Source: Alteromonas australica (GTDB lineage: Bacteria > Pseudomonadota > Gammaproteobacteria > Enterobacterales > Alteromonadaceae). Taken from it: 64,000 nucleotides of DNA. The position numbers and the translations under genes were made by a program. Positions within the stretch are counted from its first letter, which is position 1. Each line of letters begins with the position of its first letter. Positions 9,300 to 17,863 of this stretch are shown here, piece after piece. Under the pieces are notes generated by a model. It was not told where the DNA came from. It made no database searches and saw only the letters and a program-made list of their open reading frames with translations. The DNA lies in assembly GCF_000730385.1 (NCBI RefSeq), contig NZ_CP008849.1, forward strand, positions 2,170,001 to 2,234,000. Direction: 5' to 3'.

Positions 9300-9542
9300 G
9301 TGGACGCCCAACTTTCAGACGAAAAAATTGAAGAGATAAAAAAAGATTTTAGCTTTTTTGATCGCGATGGTAACGGCCAAATAGACTTAACTGAGTTTAT
9401 TGAATTACTGACGGTCATTTCACCAAAAACAAAAGCGAGCCATGTAGAAGAAGGCTTCAAACTTATTGATGAAAACAACGATGGTTTTATCGATTTTGAA
9501 GAGTTCTTAGAGTGGTGGCAAGAATGTTGGTGGGAATACTAA
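9300..9542 (+). CDS. EF-hand calcium-binding protein
   Basis: An 80-residue acidic protein with two canonical EF-hands: DRDGNGQIDLTEF (about 21-33) and DENNDGFIDFEEF (about 57-69), each with the Asp/Asn positions and the final Glu of the 12-residue loop. The layout is calmodulin-like with half the length. There is no signal peptide, so it is probably cytoplasmic. The start is GTG 9300 with AAAGGGA just upstream. The C-terminus is Trp-rich (WWQECWWEY). A terminator follows, so it is probably a separate unit or the end of the trhO transcript. The target protein is unknown. Confidence 0.8.
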   Translation: MDAQLSDEKIEEIKKDFSFFDRDGNGQIDLTEFIELLTVISPKTKASHVEEGFKLIDENNDGFIDFEEFLEWWQECWWEY

Positions 9543-9570
9543 GTTCCCATTCGCCATCGTAAAGATTTAA

Positions 9571-9597
9571 AAAGCGAGCTATTAGCTCGTTTTTTTA
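9571..9597 (+). terminator. Intrinsic terminator after EF-hand gene
   Basis: Stem CGAGCT/AGCTCG (9575-9580 and 9584-9589) with a three-base loop, followed by seven T residues. It lies about 30 bases after the EF-hand stop codon. Confidence 0.8.
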
Positions 9598-9644
9598 TGC
9601 CAGTTATTCAGCAAAAATTACACCGTTACATAAAGGTTTATATC

Positions 9645-10394
9645 ATGAGCGAGCAAACAGAAAAGAGGCTAAATAAATACATCAGTGACACTGGGTTATG
9701 TTCGCGACGAGAAGCCGATAAGTTAATTGAACAAAAGCGGGTAACAGTCAATAACAAGCCACCAGAATTAGGCACTAAAATTGGGCCTAAAGACGAGGTG
9801 AGGGTAGATGGCAAACTTGTTAAGGCAGTCGCAAAAGATAAATCAGACAGGGTATACATCGTTTACAATAAGCCCATCGGTATTACCTGCACCACAGAGC
9901 GCCATGTAAAAGGCAATATTATTGATGCTATTAATCACAAACAGCGCATATTTCCGGTTGGACGATTAGACAAACCTTCTGAGGGTCTAATTATACTGAC
10001 CAGCGACGGCGATATCGTCAATAAAATTTTACGCGCCGAAAATGCCCACGACAAAGAGTATGAAGTGACCGTTAATCAGCCAATTAGCCAACGTTTCATC
10101 CAGCGCATGTCGCGAGGCGTGCCCATTTTAGGTACAGTCACCAAACCCTGTGTGGTTAAAGCCAGAGGCAAGTTTTCTTTCACTATTATCCTCACACAAG
10201 GGCTTAACCGTCAGATTCGTCGTATGTGCGAATTTTTAGGGTATGAAGTGACTAAGCTAAAACGTACACGGATAATGCACTTAGAGCTCAATAACTTAAA
10301 ACCAGGGCAATGGCGGAATTTAACGGATCGGGAATTAAGCACCCTTAATAATGCGGTGAAAATGTCCTCTAAAATCGCAGCAGCGACCAAGTAG
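9645..10394 (+). CDS. rluF: 23S rRNA pseudouridine synthase RluF
   Basis: RsuA-family pseudouridine synthase; E. coli RluF modifies U2604 of 23S rRNA. An S4 RNA-binding domain (about 5-60) contains RLNKYISDTGLCSRREADKLI. The catalytic domain has the motif GRLDKPSEGLIILTSDG, in which the Asp of RLD is the nucleophile, and the C-terminal QIRRMCEFLGYEV stretch typical of RluF. Length is 249 residues from ATG 9645, which has AAAGG nine bases upstream; a longer reading from 9597 would begin inside the preceding terminator. The RluF rather than RluB/RluE choice rests on sequence pattern recall. Confidence 0.88.
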   Translation: MSEQTEKRLNKYISDTGLCSRREADKLIEQKRVTVNNKPPELGTKIGPKDEVRVDGKLVKAVAKDKSDRVYIVYNKPIGITCTTERHVKGNIIDAINHKQRIFPVGRLDKPSEGLIILTSDGDIVNKILRAENAHDKEYEVTVNQPISQRFIQRMSRGVPILGTVTKPCVVKARGKFSFTIILTQGLNRQIRRMCEFLGYEVTKLKRTRIMHLELNNLKPGQWRNLTDRELSTLNNAVKMSSKIAAATK

Positions 10395-10612
10395 AGCCAA
10401 TGATTTAGGCCAGTCCTTTCGTTTTTCTTATTGTTTTTTCAAACGGTTTTTTATACTTTAAGATACTGTCAGCAAATAAATTTTTTCTACTCAGTGTGTA
10501 CGCAGACTTGAATATTTCGCCTATACTCATGGTTGCTTCCTACCGGTATGAATTCGTCATTTGCACGATGATAGGGGTAGATTGATGAAAACGTCAACAG
10601 GAATGGCCTCGC

Positions 10613-12967
10613 TTGAAAGAACCCGTAATCCCAGAAAATGACAAAGCCCGCGTAAAAACGTTGCAATGTCTTAATATCCTTGATACCCAACACGAAGAAC
10701 GATTTGACCGAATCGCACGTTTAGCTGCTCAGTTGTTTCAGTGTGAATTTGCGTCAATTTCTTTTATTGACGAAAAACGTCAGTGGTTCAAATCTCTCGT
10801 TAACCTTTCACTCGAGCAAACAACGCGAGAAACTGCATTTTGTGCGCATACGATAAACCATGCGTCAACATTAATTGTGCCCGATACCCATCTATCAGAA
10901 ACGTTTAAAGGTAACCCTTTTGTTATCAATGCCCCCCACATACGCTTTTATGCTGGTACGCCCATTGTGGTTAATGGACATAGAATTGGTGCGCTTTGCG
11001 TCTTTGACTCCAAACCTAGAACATTTAGTCCACAAGAAGAAGGCCAATTAAATGACTTATGCCGTCTCGTTGAAAGTGAATTAAATCGCGAAGAATTAAC
11101 CTGGTTAACCGCACAGCTCTCTGAAAAACAAACCGCGTTAGAAGAAAATCAGAAACTTACCCGCGTGCGTAGCGTCATTTTAGAAAAAGTAGTGAATTGC
11201 GAATCTCTACCCAGTGTACTTAAGCATATAGTGGAGTCTATTGAAGAAGAGTATCTCAACCAATACTGCAGTGTACTCTTACTAGAAGATAATAGGCTTC
11301 GCATGGGGGCGGCGCCTTCTTTGCCAGCATTCTATAACGATATCATCGACGGGGTTGAAATTGGTGTAGGTCAGGGCTCTTGTGGTACCGCCGCTTTTAC
11401 CAATGCCCGCACAGTTGTAGAAGATATTAATGTGCACCCTTATTGGACAGCATGGAAAGCGCATGCTCAGCAAGCCAAATTAGGCGCCTGTTGGTCTGAG
11501 CCTATCCGGGGTGCTGATGGCGCCGTTTTAGGCACTTTCGCCATTTATCATGAACATGCTGCAACACCATCAAAAGACGAACTCATCCGAATAGAAGAAT
11601 TCGCCCACCTCGCCAGTATCGCCATTGAGCGTGAACGCGCAAACCAAATCATTTGGCGGCAAGCCAATTATGACGTGTTGACAAATTTGCCGAACAGAAA
11701 GCTCATGGAAGAGCAGTTAAAACAGGCAATAAGCATTGCATCACGTAAACAAAGTAAAGTGGCAGTGTTGTTACTCGATCTCGATAATTTCAAAGATATT
11801 AATGACACACTAGGCCACAGCGTAGGCGACCTTTTATTAATTGAAGGGGCGAAACGAATAGAGTCTTGTGTGAGTAGCAAAGATACCGTCTCCCGATTAG
11901 GTGGCGACGAATTTGTGCTCATCATTAACGACGTCACCAACTTCATTGAACTGGAGAAAGTGGCTCAGAATATATTACAAGCGATGTCGCTTCCCTTTGA
12001 GTTGCAAGAACATAAAGTGCATTCTTCGGCAAGTATTGGGGTAACGGTTTTCCCGGATGATGCAAGAGACATTGTTAACTTGCTAAAGAATGCAGACCAG
12101 GCCATGTATAGCGCTAAGGCTGCCCGGAAAAATAGCTACCACTATTATACGAAGGCGTTAAGAGACCAAGCGTTAAAGCGAATGGGGTTACTGTCCGACT
12201 TAAGAACTGCCATAGATGAAGGGCAGCTGTTCATTGAATATCAACCCATTGTCGATATTCAAACCAAATCGATTGTAAAAGCAGAAGCGCTAATTCGTTG
12301 GCATCATCCGTCTAGGGGGCGTATAGCCCCCGATGAATTTATTGGCATTGCTGAAGAGTTTGGGCTTATTAGTGAAATCAGCAATTGGGTATTTGCCCAG
12401 GTATGTACAAAAGTAAAACGGTGGCGCCGACATTTTGGTCAATTCCTACAGATAAGCGTAAATACGTCGCCTAAACAATATGCCGACTCAGACACCTGTA
12501 TTACTCACTGGCTGCAATACTTGCTCGATACCAACACGCCCGCCAATGCTATTGTGCTTGAGATAACTGAAAACCTATTGATGGAAGGAGACGATAGAAT
12601 ATCCGAAAAGCTATTTCAATTTAGACAAGCGGGTATCGATATTGCCCTTGATGATTTCGGTACGGGCTATTCTTCCATTTCCTACCTTAAAAAGTACCCA
12701 ACTGACTTAATTAAAATAGATCGCAGCTTTGTCAACTCCATGACAGAAGTGAGTAATGATAAGGTGCTCTGTGAAGCCATCATTGTGATGGCGAAAAAGT
12801 TGGGAATTAGCGTGGTGGCTGAGGGGATAGAAACCAAAGAGCAACACTATATATTGAGCCAGATGGGATGCGATTTTGGTCAAGGTTATTTGTATTCAAG
12901 ACCGGTAGATGCAGAGTCGTTTGAGGGGCTGCTGATTGCACAACACAGGCAAACCGCTACCCCCTAA
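10613..12967 (+). CDS. GAF-GAF-GGDEF-EAL cyclic-di-GMP enzyme
   Basis: Soluble c-di-GMP turnover protein of 784 residues. GAF domains lie at about 20-155 and 185-340, followed by a GGDEF domain (intact RLGGDEF at 428-434) and an EAL domain. The EAL part keeps KAEALIRWHHP, NTSPKQ, EITEN and DDFGTGYSS, so both synthesis and hydrolysis could be active. The allosteric I-site before GGDEF is absent (the RxxD position reads SSKD). There are no membrane segments; the sensed ligand is unknown. The start is TTG: the frame upstream closes at 10586, and AGGA (10599-10602) is well placed. It is a single gene, convergent with the helicase. Confidence 0.92.
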   Translation: MKEPVIPENDKARVKTLQCLNILDTQHEERFDRIARLAAQLFQCEFASISFIDEKRQWFKSLVNLSLEQTTRETAFCAHTINHASTLIVPDTHLSETFKGNPFVINAPHIRFYAGTPIVVNGHRIGALCVFDSKPRTFSPQEEGQLNDLCRLVESELNREELTWLTAQLSEKQTALEENQKLTRVRSVILEKVVNCESLPSVLKHIVESIEEEYLNQYCSVLLLEDNRLRMGAAPSLPAFYNDIIDGVEIGVGQGSCGTAAFTNARTVVEDINVHPYWTAWKAHAQQAKLGACWSEPIRGADGAVLGTFAIYHEHAATPSKDELIRIEEFAHLASIAIERERANQIIWRQANYDVLTNLPNRKLMEEQLKQAISIASRKQSKVAVLLLDLDNFKDINDTLGHSVGDLLLIEGAKRIESCVSSKDTVSRLGGDEFVLIINDVTNFIELEKVAQNILQAMSLPFELQEHKVHSSASIGVTVFPDDARDIVNLLKNADQAMYSAKAARKNSYHYYTKALRDQALKRMGLLSDLRTAIDEGQLFIEYQPIVDIQTKSIVKAEALIRWHHPSRGRIAPDEFIGIAEEFGLISEISNWVFAQVCTKVKRWRRHFGQFLQISVNTSPKQYADSDTCITHWLQYLLDTNTPANAIVLEITENLLMEGDDRISEKLFQFRQAGIDIALDDFGTGYSSISYLKKYPTDLIKIDRSFVNSMTEVSNDKVLCEAIIVMAKKLGISVVAEGIETKEQHYILSQMGCDFGQGYLYSRPVDAESFEGLLIAQHRQTATP

Positions 12968-12992
12968 CGTAAATTCCAGCCGTTATAACTGA

Positions 12993-14327
12993 TTATTCGT
13001 CATCATTATCGTCGGATTCAATGGCTCTAGGTCTTCGCTTGATAGGTGCCATACCAATGTCTTTACCTTCCATAGTATCAACACGTTTCTTAATTTTTTG
13101 ATGTGTTGATTGACCGTCGCTACTGCGGTTATTTTTCGACTTTTTAGCCTTGTCGGCAGACGGTTTATTTACTTTAAAGCCAGAAAAACGTGCTGGTAAT
13201 TCACTGTGGTTGTCACAAGCTAATGCATACTGTAGGTGCGATTTAAGCGCTTCAAAACTTTTCCAATCTCTTGGGCCGACCAGTGAAAAGGCTTCACCTT
13301 TTTGGCCTGCGCGACCTGTACGACCAATACGGTGGATATATTCATCAGCATTTTTGGGCAAGTCAAAATTCACAACCAAGCCAACTTTTGACAAGTCTAA
13401 GCCACGAGACGCTAAGTCTGTTGTGACTAAAATTGAATATTGGCCGCGGGTAAACTCACTCATAATTGCCGCGCGTTTGTTCTGCGGTAAATCGCCCCGC
13501 AATGAAATGGCTTCAAGATTATCTTGGTTGAGCAACGCCGTTAACCTGTCGGTATCTTCTCGGGTGGCAGTAAAAACAATAGCTTGATTGAAAGTTCGAT
13601 GGCTTAGTTCATGGCGCAATAAGTTATCTTTGTGCTCAATATTATCAGCGAAGAAACAGGCTTGTTCAATATCACCATGCTCAGCCGTTGCATCACCCAC
13701 ACTGACGCGTACGGCAGAGCGTGTGAGTTTAGTCGTCATGTGGTTCAATTCAACGTTATCTAGGGTGGCAGAAAACATCATGGTTTGACGTTTTCTGTGG
13801 TTAGCAAACCCATTTATCATTGATAATTGTGGTGCAAAACCTAAGTCAAGCATACGGTCAGCTTCATCAAAAATAAGTAACTCTAAGCCGTTAAGAAACA
13901 TGCTTTTGTCACTTAAATGGTCAGCAATCCTGCCAGCCGTACCTACAATAACATGGGGGTTGCGTCTAAGCGCTTTTACTTGATCGTTATAATTTTCACC
14001 ACCAACGATGAGTGAACAACTAAGGTTAAGACCTGAACACAGTGTTTTTGCTTCAATAAATACTTGTTTGGCCAGTTCACGGGTTGGCGCGAGAATGAGG
14101 GCGCGAGGATCTTGTCGACTCAGTGCTTTTTGCGACATCAACCGGTTTATTGCTGGCACTAAAAACGCAAAGGTTTTTCCCGACCCCGTCTTCGATGAAG
14201 CAATAATATCCTTGCCCTGAAGCGCAGGTAGAATGGTTTTCTCCTGTATTTCAGTTAACTCAGCAATATTCTTATTTTCAAGCTTGGCAATAATTTTGTG
14301 ATGAACAGGTAAGTCGGTAACTAGCAA
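12993..14327 (-). CDS. DEAD-box ATP-dependent RNA helicase
   Basis: Superfamily 2 RNA helicase of 444 residues. The motifs are complete: Q-motif region (LTEIQEKTI), Walker A ASSKTGSGKT, PTRELAKQ, TAGR, DEAD in LLIFDEADRMLD, SAT, and HRIGRTGRAG. The C-terminal extension (from about 375) is Lys/Ser/Asn-rich and ends in an acidic run (ESDDNDDE). The overall type is close to SrmB/RhlE helicases that act in ribosome assembly or RNA decay; I cannot choose between them. The start is TTG 14327, seven bases after AGG in ATGAGGCCC; the frame upstream closes within 12 bases and no ATG is available. Confidence 0.9.
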   Translation of the reverse strand: MLVTDLPVHHKIIAKLENKNIAELTEIQEKTILPALQGKDIIASSKTGSGKTFAFLVPAINRLMSQKALSRQDPRALILAPTRELAKQVFIEAKTLCSGLNLSCSLIVGGENYNDQVKALRRNPHVIVGTAGRIADHLSDKSMFLNGLELLIFDEADRMLDLGFAPQLSMINGFANHRKRQTMMFSATLDNVELNHMTTKLTRSAVRVSVGDATAEHGDIEQACFFADNIEHKDNLLRHELSHRTFNQAIVFTATREDTDRLTALLNQDNLEAISLRGDLPQNKRAAIMSEFTRGQYSILVTTDLASRGLDLSKVGLVVNFDLPKNADEYIHRIGRTGRAGQKGEAFSLVGPRDWKSFEALKSHLQYALACDNHSELPARFSGFKVNKPSADKAKKSKNNRSSDGQSTHQKIKKRVDTMEGKDIGMAPIKRRPRAIESDDNDDE

Positions 14328-14380
14328 GGTAGGGCCTCATAAACAATCGTAAGGCCTATTATCTCTTAAAGCGGTATATT

Positions 14381-14409
14381 ATGAAAGCACGGCGAGTGCG
14401 TGCTTTCAT
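14381..14409 (-). terminator. Hairpin downstream of scoB
   Basis: Perfect 11-bp stem ATGAAAGCACG (14381-14391) with CGTGCTTTCAT (14399-14409), loop of seven bases, eight bases beyond the scoB stop. The following stretch on the minus strand is AT-rich but lacks a clean T run, so it may be a weak terminator or a 3'-end stabiliser. Confidence 0.5.
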
Positions 14410-14416
14410 TAAATGG

Positions 14417-15073
14417 TTAAACGACCATGACGTTAACGTCGTCAGGCACCACCAATTTACCCTGTGTTTTCTGTTGAATCTCATCAACCGTCACACCAGG
14501 TGCAGTTTCTTTTAACACAAAGGCACCCTCTGCCACTTCCAGCACCGCCAAATCGGTAATAATGCGAGTAATGCAATTTACACCGGTAAGGGGGAGAGTG
14601 CATTCGGAAAGTAGCTTTGAATTGCCATGTTTATCAGTATGAGTCATGGTGACAATGATATTTTTTGCCCCCGCGACTAAGTCCATAGCCCCTCCCATGC
14701 CTTTAACTAGCTTGCCAGGGATCATCCATGAAGCTATGTTTCCATTCACATCCACCTCGAATGCTCCTAATACGGTAAAGTCAACGTGTCCGCCTCTAAT
14801 CATGGCGAAACTTTCAGCTGAATTGAAAATAGACGCGCCGGTAATGGCGGTAACCGTTTCTTTCCCCGCATTTATCATGTCTGCGTCGACTTCATCTTCT
14901 TTTGGGTAACGTCCCATGCCAAGCAACCCGTTTTCCGATTGCAGCATGACATTAATATCATCAGGAACAAAGTTCGCTGCAAGAGTAGGGATGCCAATCC
15001 CTAAATTGACATAGTCACCATCCTTGAATTCTTGTGCCACGCGCATTGCTATTTGATCTCTCGTTAACGCCAT
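14417..15073 (-). CDS. scoB: 3-oxoacid CoA-transferase subunit B
   Basis: Beta subunit (218 aa) of succinyl-CoA:3-ketoacid CoA-transferase, which moves CoA from succinyl-CoA to acetoacetate for ketone-body use. It has the family I CoA-transferase signature [11 protein letters not shown], in which the Glu of SENG forms the glutamyl-CoA intermediate, and the glycine-rich [12 protein letters not shown] near the N-terminus. Its ATG overlaps the scoA stop by one base (TAATG), so the subunits are translationally coupled. A butyrate/acetoacetate CoA-transferase (AtoA type) is the nearest alternative. Confidence 0.9.
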   Translation of the reverse strand: MALTRDQIAMRVAQEFKDGDYVNLGIGIPTLAANFVPDDINVMLQSENGLLGMGRYPKEDEVDADMINAGKETVTAITGASIFNSAESFAMIRGGHVDFTVLGAFEVDVNGNIASWMIPGKLVKGMGGAMDLVAGAKNIIVTMTHTDKHGNSKLLSECTLPLTGVNCITRIITDLAVLEVAEGAFVLKETAPGVTVDEIQQKTQGKLVVPDDVNVMVV

Positions 15074-15780
15074 TAGTTATTCTCCTTCGCAACAACCCGT
15101 CGCTCTATACGCTTTTCAAATTCACCTTTAATAACGCGGTTCACATAGATGCCTGGTGTATGAATTTCACTGGGTGACAGTTCGCCGGGTTCTACAATTT
15201 CTTCAGCTTCCACCACGGTAATGCTACCGGCCGTGGCAGCCATAGGGTTAAAGTTTTGAGCGGTATGTCGATACACGCAATTGCCAAACCTGTCTGCTTT
15301 CCATGCTTTTACAATGGCAAAATCACCAGTAATGGCTTCTTCAAGGATATAGGGTTTGCCGTTGAATTCTTTTACTTCTTTACCTTCACCCACGGGGGTT
15401 CCGTACCCGGTAGCGGTATAAAACGCCGGGATCCCCGCTCCGCCTGCGCGCATTTTTTCGGCCAAAGTGCCCTGCGGCGTCAACTCAACCTCTAATTCAC
15501 CGTTGAGCAGCTGCTTTTCAAAGAGGGCGTTTTCACCCACGTACGACGACACCATTTTCCTAATCTGCTTGTCCTCTAAGAGCACACCAAGACCAAACCC
15601 ATCAACCCCACAATTATTTGAAACAACAGTAAGCTGATTGACACCACTTGCCTTTATTTGAGCAATTAACCCCTCTGGAATACCACATAAACCAAAGCCG
15701 CCCGCAATAACGGTCATCCCGCTTTCTAGCCCTGACATTGCTGCCGAATAATCTGAAACCACTTTGTCGAAACCCGACAT
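15073..15780 (-). CDS. scoA: 3-oxoacid CoA-transferase subunit A
   Basis: Alpha subunit (235 aa) partnering the following scoB product. The family pattern is visible in the CoA-binding Gly-rich segment [13 protein letters not shown] (about 28-40), in [13 protein letters not shown], and in [16 protein letters not shown]. It is first in the scoAB operon and is divergent from a LysR regulator with 102 bases between them, the classical layout for a LysR-controlled catabolic operon. Confidence 0.9.
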   Translation of the reverse strand: MSGFDKVVSDYSAAMSGLESGMTVIAGGFGLCGIPEGLIAQIKASGVNQLTVVSNNCGVDGFGLGVLLEDKQIRKMVSSYVGENALFEKQLLNGELEVELTPQGTLAEKMRAGGAGIPAFYTATGYGTPVGEGKEVKEFNGKPYILEEAITGDFAIVKAWKADRFGNCVYRHTAQNFNPMAATAGSITVVEAEEIVEPGELSPSEIHTPGIYVNRVIKGEFEKRIERRVVAKENN

Positions 15781-15814
15781 TGAATATTCCCCACCTGTTT
15801 ACGTTAATAAAAAG

Positions 15815-15865
15815 TATCATCAATGTTATTAAGTATGTAAAATTGAATTTAATGTCTCATTGATA
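15815..15865. promoter_or_regulatory. Candidate LysR operator region of scoAB
   Basis: In the 102-base divergent space, ATCAATG (15819-15825) is matched by CATTGAT (15858-15864), 32 bases apart. The rest is very AT-rich, as expected for overlapping divergent promoters. Inference from position; the exact LysR box is not proven. Confidence 0.35.
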
Positions 15866-15882
15866 ACTTATATTTATTAATC

Positions 15883-16779
15883 ATGAACGTTTCATATCGC
15901 CAGTTAAAAGCGTTTATCCACGTGGCGCAATCCGCTACGTTTGCAGACGCGGCCACCAAGCTTCATATCACTCAGCCTGCGTTGTCGTCATCTATCCAAA
16001 AACTGGAAGGCCAGTTAGGTGGGCGACTATTCACGCGCAGCACACGACGGGTGGAATTAACCAAAGAAGGCGAAGCGCTCCTTCCTAATGCCATAAGAAT
16101 CATGCGGGACTGGGAGGAAACCTTCTCTGACATTCAAAACCTCTTTGCCATGGCAAAAGGACAGTTAACGCTTGCCGCCATGCCGTCTTTTGCTGAGAGT
16201 CACTTGCCTCTGTTATTAGCGCAATACCACGCCATTGCGCCGAATATTAATCTACGCATTTTGGATGTGGTTATGGAGCAAGTGATTCGAGAAGTCTCTC
16301 AAGGCCGCGCTGAACTGGGGTTTACTTTTGAACCGGTGAGAACCGAAGGGCTTAAATTTAGTCCATTGTTCGACGATGAGTTTTTGTTAGTGCTAAGTGC
16401 CAATCACCCATTAAATACAGCAAAGCAGATATCTTGGCACCAATGTCTCGATTATCCCTTCGTCATGATGAATAGAGGCTCGGCGGTAAGACATTGGACC
16501 GAACAACATCTTGCTCTTTTTGGCGAACCAACTATTGTGGCTGAAACAGGTCAATTGGCCACGTTGGGTAATTTGATTAAACAGGAATTGGGCATCGCCG
16601 TCATGCCTAATTTATGTAAAAACCATATGGAGAATATTGGGTTGCGAACTATAAAGCTAAGTACGCAACCCTTGGTAAAATCGGTAGGTATGATTGCAAA
16701 ATCTCACGGCGATTTGTCGGTAGCCGCGCAACGCCTTTGGACCCAAGTGGCAATGCATTACGGTGAAAACGCAGAGTAA
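15883..16779 (+). CDS. LysR-family transcriptional regulator
   Basis: A 298-residue LTTR. The N-terminal winged helix (1-60) carries LKAFIHVAQSATFADAATKL and ITQPALSSSIQKLE; the rest is the two-lobed periplasmic-binding-protein-like effector domain (about 90-290). It is divergent from scoAB, so control of acetoacetate/CoA-transferase use is the obvious inference. The ATG at 15883 gives the normal LTTR N-terminus. The effector is unknown. Confidence 0.9.
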   Translation: MNVSYRQLKAFIHVAQSATFADAATKLHITQPALSSSIQKLEGQLGGRLFTRSTRRVELTKEGEALLPNAIRIMRDWEETFSDIQNLFAMAKGQLTLAAMPSFAESHLPLLLAQYHAIAPNINLRILDVVMEQVIREVSQGRAELGFTFEPVRTEGLKFSPLFDDEFLLVLSANHPLNTAKQISWHQCLDYPFVMMNRGSAVRHWTEQHLALFGEPTIVAETGQLATLGNLIKQELGIAVMPNLCKNHMENIGLRTIKLSTQPLVKSVGMIAKSHGDLSVAAQRLWTQVAMHYGENAE

Positions 16780-16802
16780 GGGTAAGGGCTGGGCGATGGC
16801 GT

Positions 16803-17846
16803 TTACGGTTTTCTCCATCTCGCTTTGAGCCCGCGCGTATCAATGTGAATAAACGGGCCGCGATGAGGTTTTGGCCCGTAAATGCCCAAGCCGCCAATCA
16901 GCCCCTTATATTCACTGCGTTTATTAAGTTCGGCAATCACACTGGCCATAACATCAGCATCACCTATGTTAACAGCACCATCATTGTTTAAGTCATCCAT
17001 ACGATAATTGCCATCATTATCAACGAAAATATCTGCTGCATCACCATAGACGTGGCGACTGAACTTTACATTGCCAATCGCTCGATTGTACTGAGGCGTA
17101 CGATACCCACTCATAATAACCATGTTCTGAACCGGAATATCGTTCATGTTCATTTCACGCCTAAGCATTTCAAGCTTCAGCAATAAAGGCGCTCGAAGAT
17201 ACACGAATTTTGGATAACCAGAACGCTGCTTGCTGGTAAATTCTTTCAACTTAAAATGCGGTGACAATCGTTTTTCCTGATTTGCCTTCGTGACCTCAAT
17301 AAAACCATTAGGCTCTACGTACATGTTTTTGTCTGTGACTTCACTTTCATCAGGGTAGGGACCAATATGGTAATACTTCAAGCGGCCGCCTTGTACTTCT
17401 TCGGCGGGGATCATGACAAACACATTCAATGTCATGCTGACATCGCCGTCTTGGCTTTTAATGGTTAACTGCTGCTCACCGGGTTCATCTGCCGCTCTCC
17501 AATGCCAAGTGAGATCTTCAGACTTTTGAACTTTCGCACCATTTTCGTAAAGTTCATAGCGTTTGTCGGGCTGAGGATAAATAATCTCTAATTCTGTCAC
17601 TTCCTCAGGAAGTACAAACAACGAAAACACATTGTAAGGTACAACAACGTTATTAATTTTAAGGCTAAATTCCGCATCTACGAGGGCGTCTTGGTTATCA
17701 ATAATTACGGGCTCATGAGGTGGCACCTTTTGCAGCGCGGCCTTAGTTTGCATATTGTGTGCTTGGCAAGCACTCATCATGGTCACGCTAGATAACACCC
17801 ATAATGTTACCAGCGTGATTGTTTTCATAGTCACCTTTGTCAGCAT
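16803..17846 (-). CDS. M15-family (MepK/YcbK-like) murein peptidase
   Basis: Periplasmic zinc peptidase of 347 residues. The N-terminus is a signal or lipoprotein-like segment (SSVTMMSACQA). Residues about 35-165 form a beta-rich region; the C-terminal part is a peptidase M15_3 domain with zinc ligands in SRHVYGDAADI (His and Asp) and FIHIDTRG (His). Inside this domain is an insertion with DLNNDGAVNIGDADVM, a dockerin/EF-type calcium loop. It lies 17 bases after an L,D-transpeptidase gene, the same pairing as E. coli ycbB-ycbK, where MepK cleaves 3-3 cross-links. ATG 17846 follows GGAG by six bases; ATG 17828 is an alternative. Confidence 0.8.
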   Translation of the reverse strand: MLTKVTMKTITLVTLWVLSSVTMMSACQAHNMQTKAALQKVPPHEPVIIDNQDALVDAEFSLKINNVVVPYNVFSLFVLPEEVTELEIIYPQPDKRYELYENGAKVQKSEDLTWHWRAADEPGEQQLTIKSQDGDVSMTLNVFVMIPAEEVQGGRLKYYHIGPYPDESEVTDKNMYVEPNGFIEVTKANQEKRLSPHFKLKEFTSKQRSGYPKFVYLRAPLLLKLEMLRREMNMNDIPVQNMVIMSGYRTPQYNRAIGNVKFSRHVYGDAADIFVDNDGNYRMDDLNNDGAVNIGDADVMASVIAELNKRSEYKGLIGGLGIYGPKPHRGPFIHIDTRGLKARWRKP

Positions 17847-17863
17847 CAAAAACTCCTGCCTTT

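Noticed and set aside
13150-13587. 145-codon plus-strand open frame opposite the DEAD-box helicase
   Set aside because: Antisense shadow of conserved helicase motifs with no features of its own.
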